A stretch of 5,402 bases of DNA from an uncultured Erysipelotrichaceae bacterium (GTDB taxonomy: Bacteria > Bacillota_I > Bacilli_A > Erysipelotrichales > Coprobacillaceae). The stretch's first letter is position 1. Every line of letters begins with the position of its first letter. The notes below the pieces were generated by a model that had not been told where the DNA came from, ran no database searches, and worked only from the letters and a program-made list of their open reading frames with translations. The stretch spans positions 1 through 5,402 of the forward strand of contig URQL01000126.1 of assembly GCA_900550005.1 (NCBI GenBank). The letters run 5' to 3'. Positions 5,354 to 5,402 of this stretch are shown in pieces. The translations under genes and the position numbers were made by a program.

Positions 5354-5402
5354 ATTTACTTATTTTTATAAGCTGAAAATATTGTTAATCACTAAAATTA
5401 TT
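5288..5402. other. Intergenic region without a convincing gene or terminator
   Basis: Apart from the short frame and promoter listed separately, I see only a 5-bp CTTAT/ATAAG hairpin (5359-5372) lacking a T-run. No terminator for the glycosyltransferase transcript is visible, so read-through into the next gene is possible. Confidence 0.45.
5314..5342 (+). promoter_or_regulatory. Sigma-A-type promoter with extended -10 for a gene beyond the window
   Basis: TGGACG (5314-5319, 4 of 6 matches to TTGACA) is followed after 17 nt by TAAAAT (5337-5342, 5 of 6 matches to TATAAT). TG plus one base sits immediately upstream (5334-5336), giving the extended -10 TGaTAAAAT. Transcription would start near 5349. 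From there to the window end (5402) there is no ribosome site or credible start, so the transcript has a leader of at least about 50 nt. A 10-bp palindrome, AAATGCATTT (5339-5348), covers the -10/start-site region. Confidence 0.62.

Noticed and set aside
5359..5372. CTTAT/ATAAG hairpin as a terminator for the glycosyltransferase transcript
   Set aside because: The stem is only 5 A/T-rich pairs, the T-run is in the loop rather than after the stem, and it lies downstream of a new promoter.

Overview
This AT-rich window (roughly 28-30% GC by eye) holds five complete genes, all on the + strand, from what looks like a low-GC Firmicute. The order ylbF - rsmD - coaD echoes the Bacillus/Firmicutes ylb region, and strong Shine-Dalgarno sites (GAGGT, AGGTGA, GAGGA, GTGAGG) precede the genes. 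Tryptophan is read from TGG and no in-frame TGA occurs, so the standard code applies and a mollicute using code 4 is unlikely. An Erysipelotrichia/Coprobacillaceae-type gut bacterium would fit, but this is an inference from composition and gene order, not a firm assignment.

Region 1 (1-1472) is a compact housekeeping unit. It contains a YlbF/RicF-family small helical protein, the 16S rRNA methyltransferase RsmD, and the CoA-pathway enzyme CoaD. The gaps are 8 and 4 nt, each Shine-Dalgarno site overlaps or lies within the end of the preceding gene, and the unit ends at a perfect 9-bp hairpin with a T8 tail. Two starts should be moved downstream from the longest open frame: ylbF to 36 and coaD to 948. 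The first 27 nt may carry the tail of another upstream gene.

Region 2 (1514-5287) is a separate, probably bicistronic envelope-glycan unit with its own extended -10 promoter. The first gene is a five-TM, LtaS/MdoB-type phosphoglycerol transferase with a complete extracytoplasmic catalytic set. Thirty nt later comes a 612-residue glycosyltransferase with a GT4-type C-terminal half (EX7E) and an unusual two-part, beta-rich N-terminal half. A natural model is that the glycosyltransferase helps build a surface glycan in the cytoplasm and the membrane enzyme adds glycerol phosphate outside. This model is inferred, not shown.

Region 3 (5288-5402) has no convincing gene. It holds a strong AGGAGG site on the glycosyltransferase stop codon, followed by only a 19-codon frame, and then a good extended -10 promoter aimed at a gene beyond the window.

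The points most worth a second look are the glycosyltransferase's N-terminal architecture and cysteine cluster, the Trp-to-Tyr change in the LtaS-like active site, the A9 run inside the promoter spacer, the T6A7 run at codons 9-13 of the glycosyltransferase, and the cysteine-free YlbF protein. I found no mobile element, CRISPR array, tRNA, rRNA or defence system.
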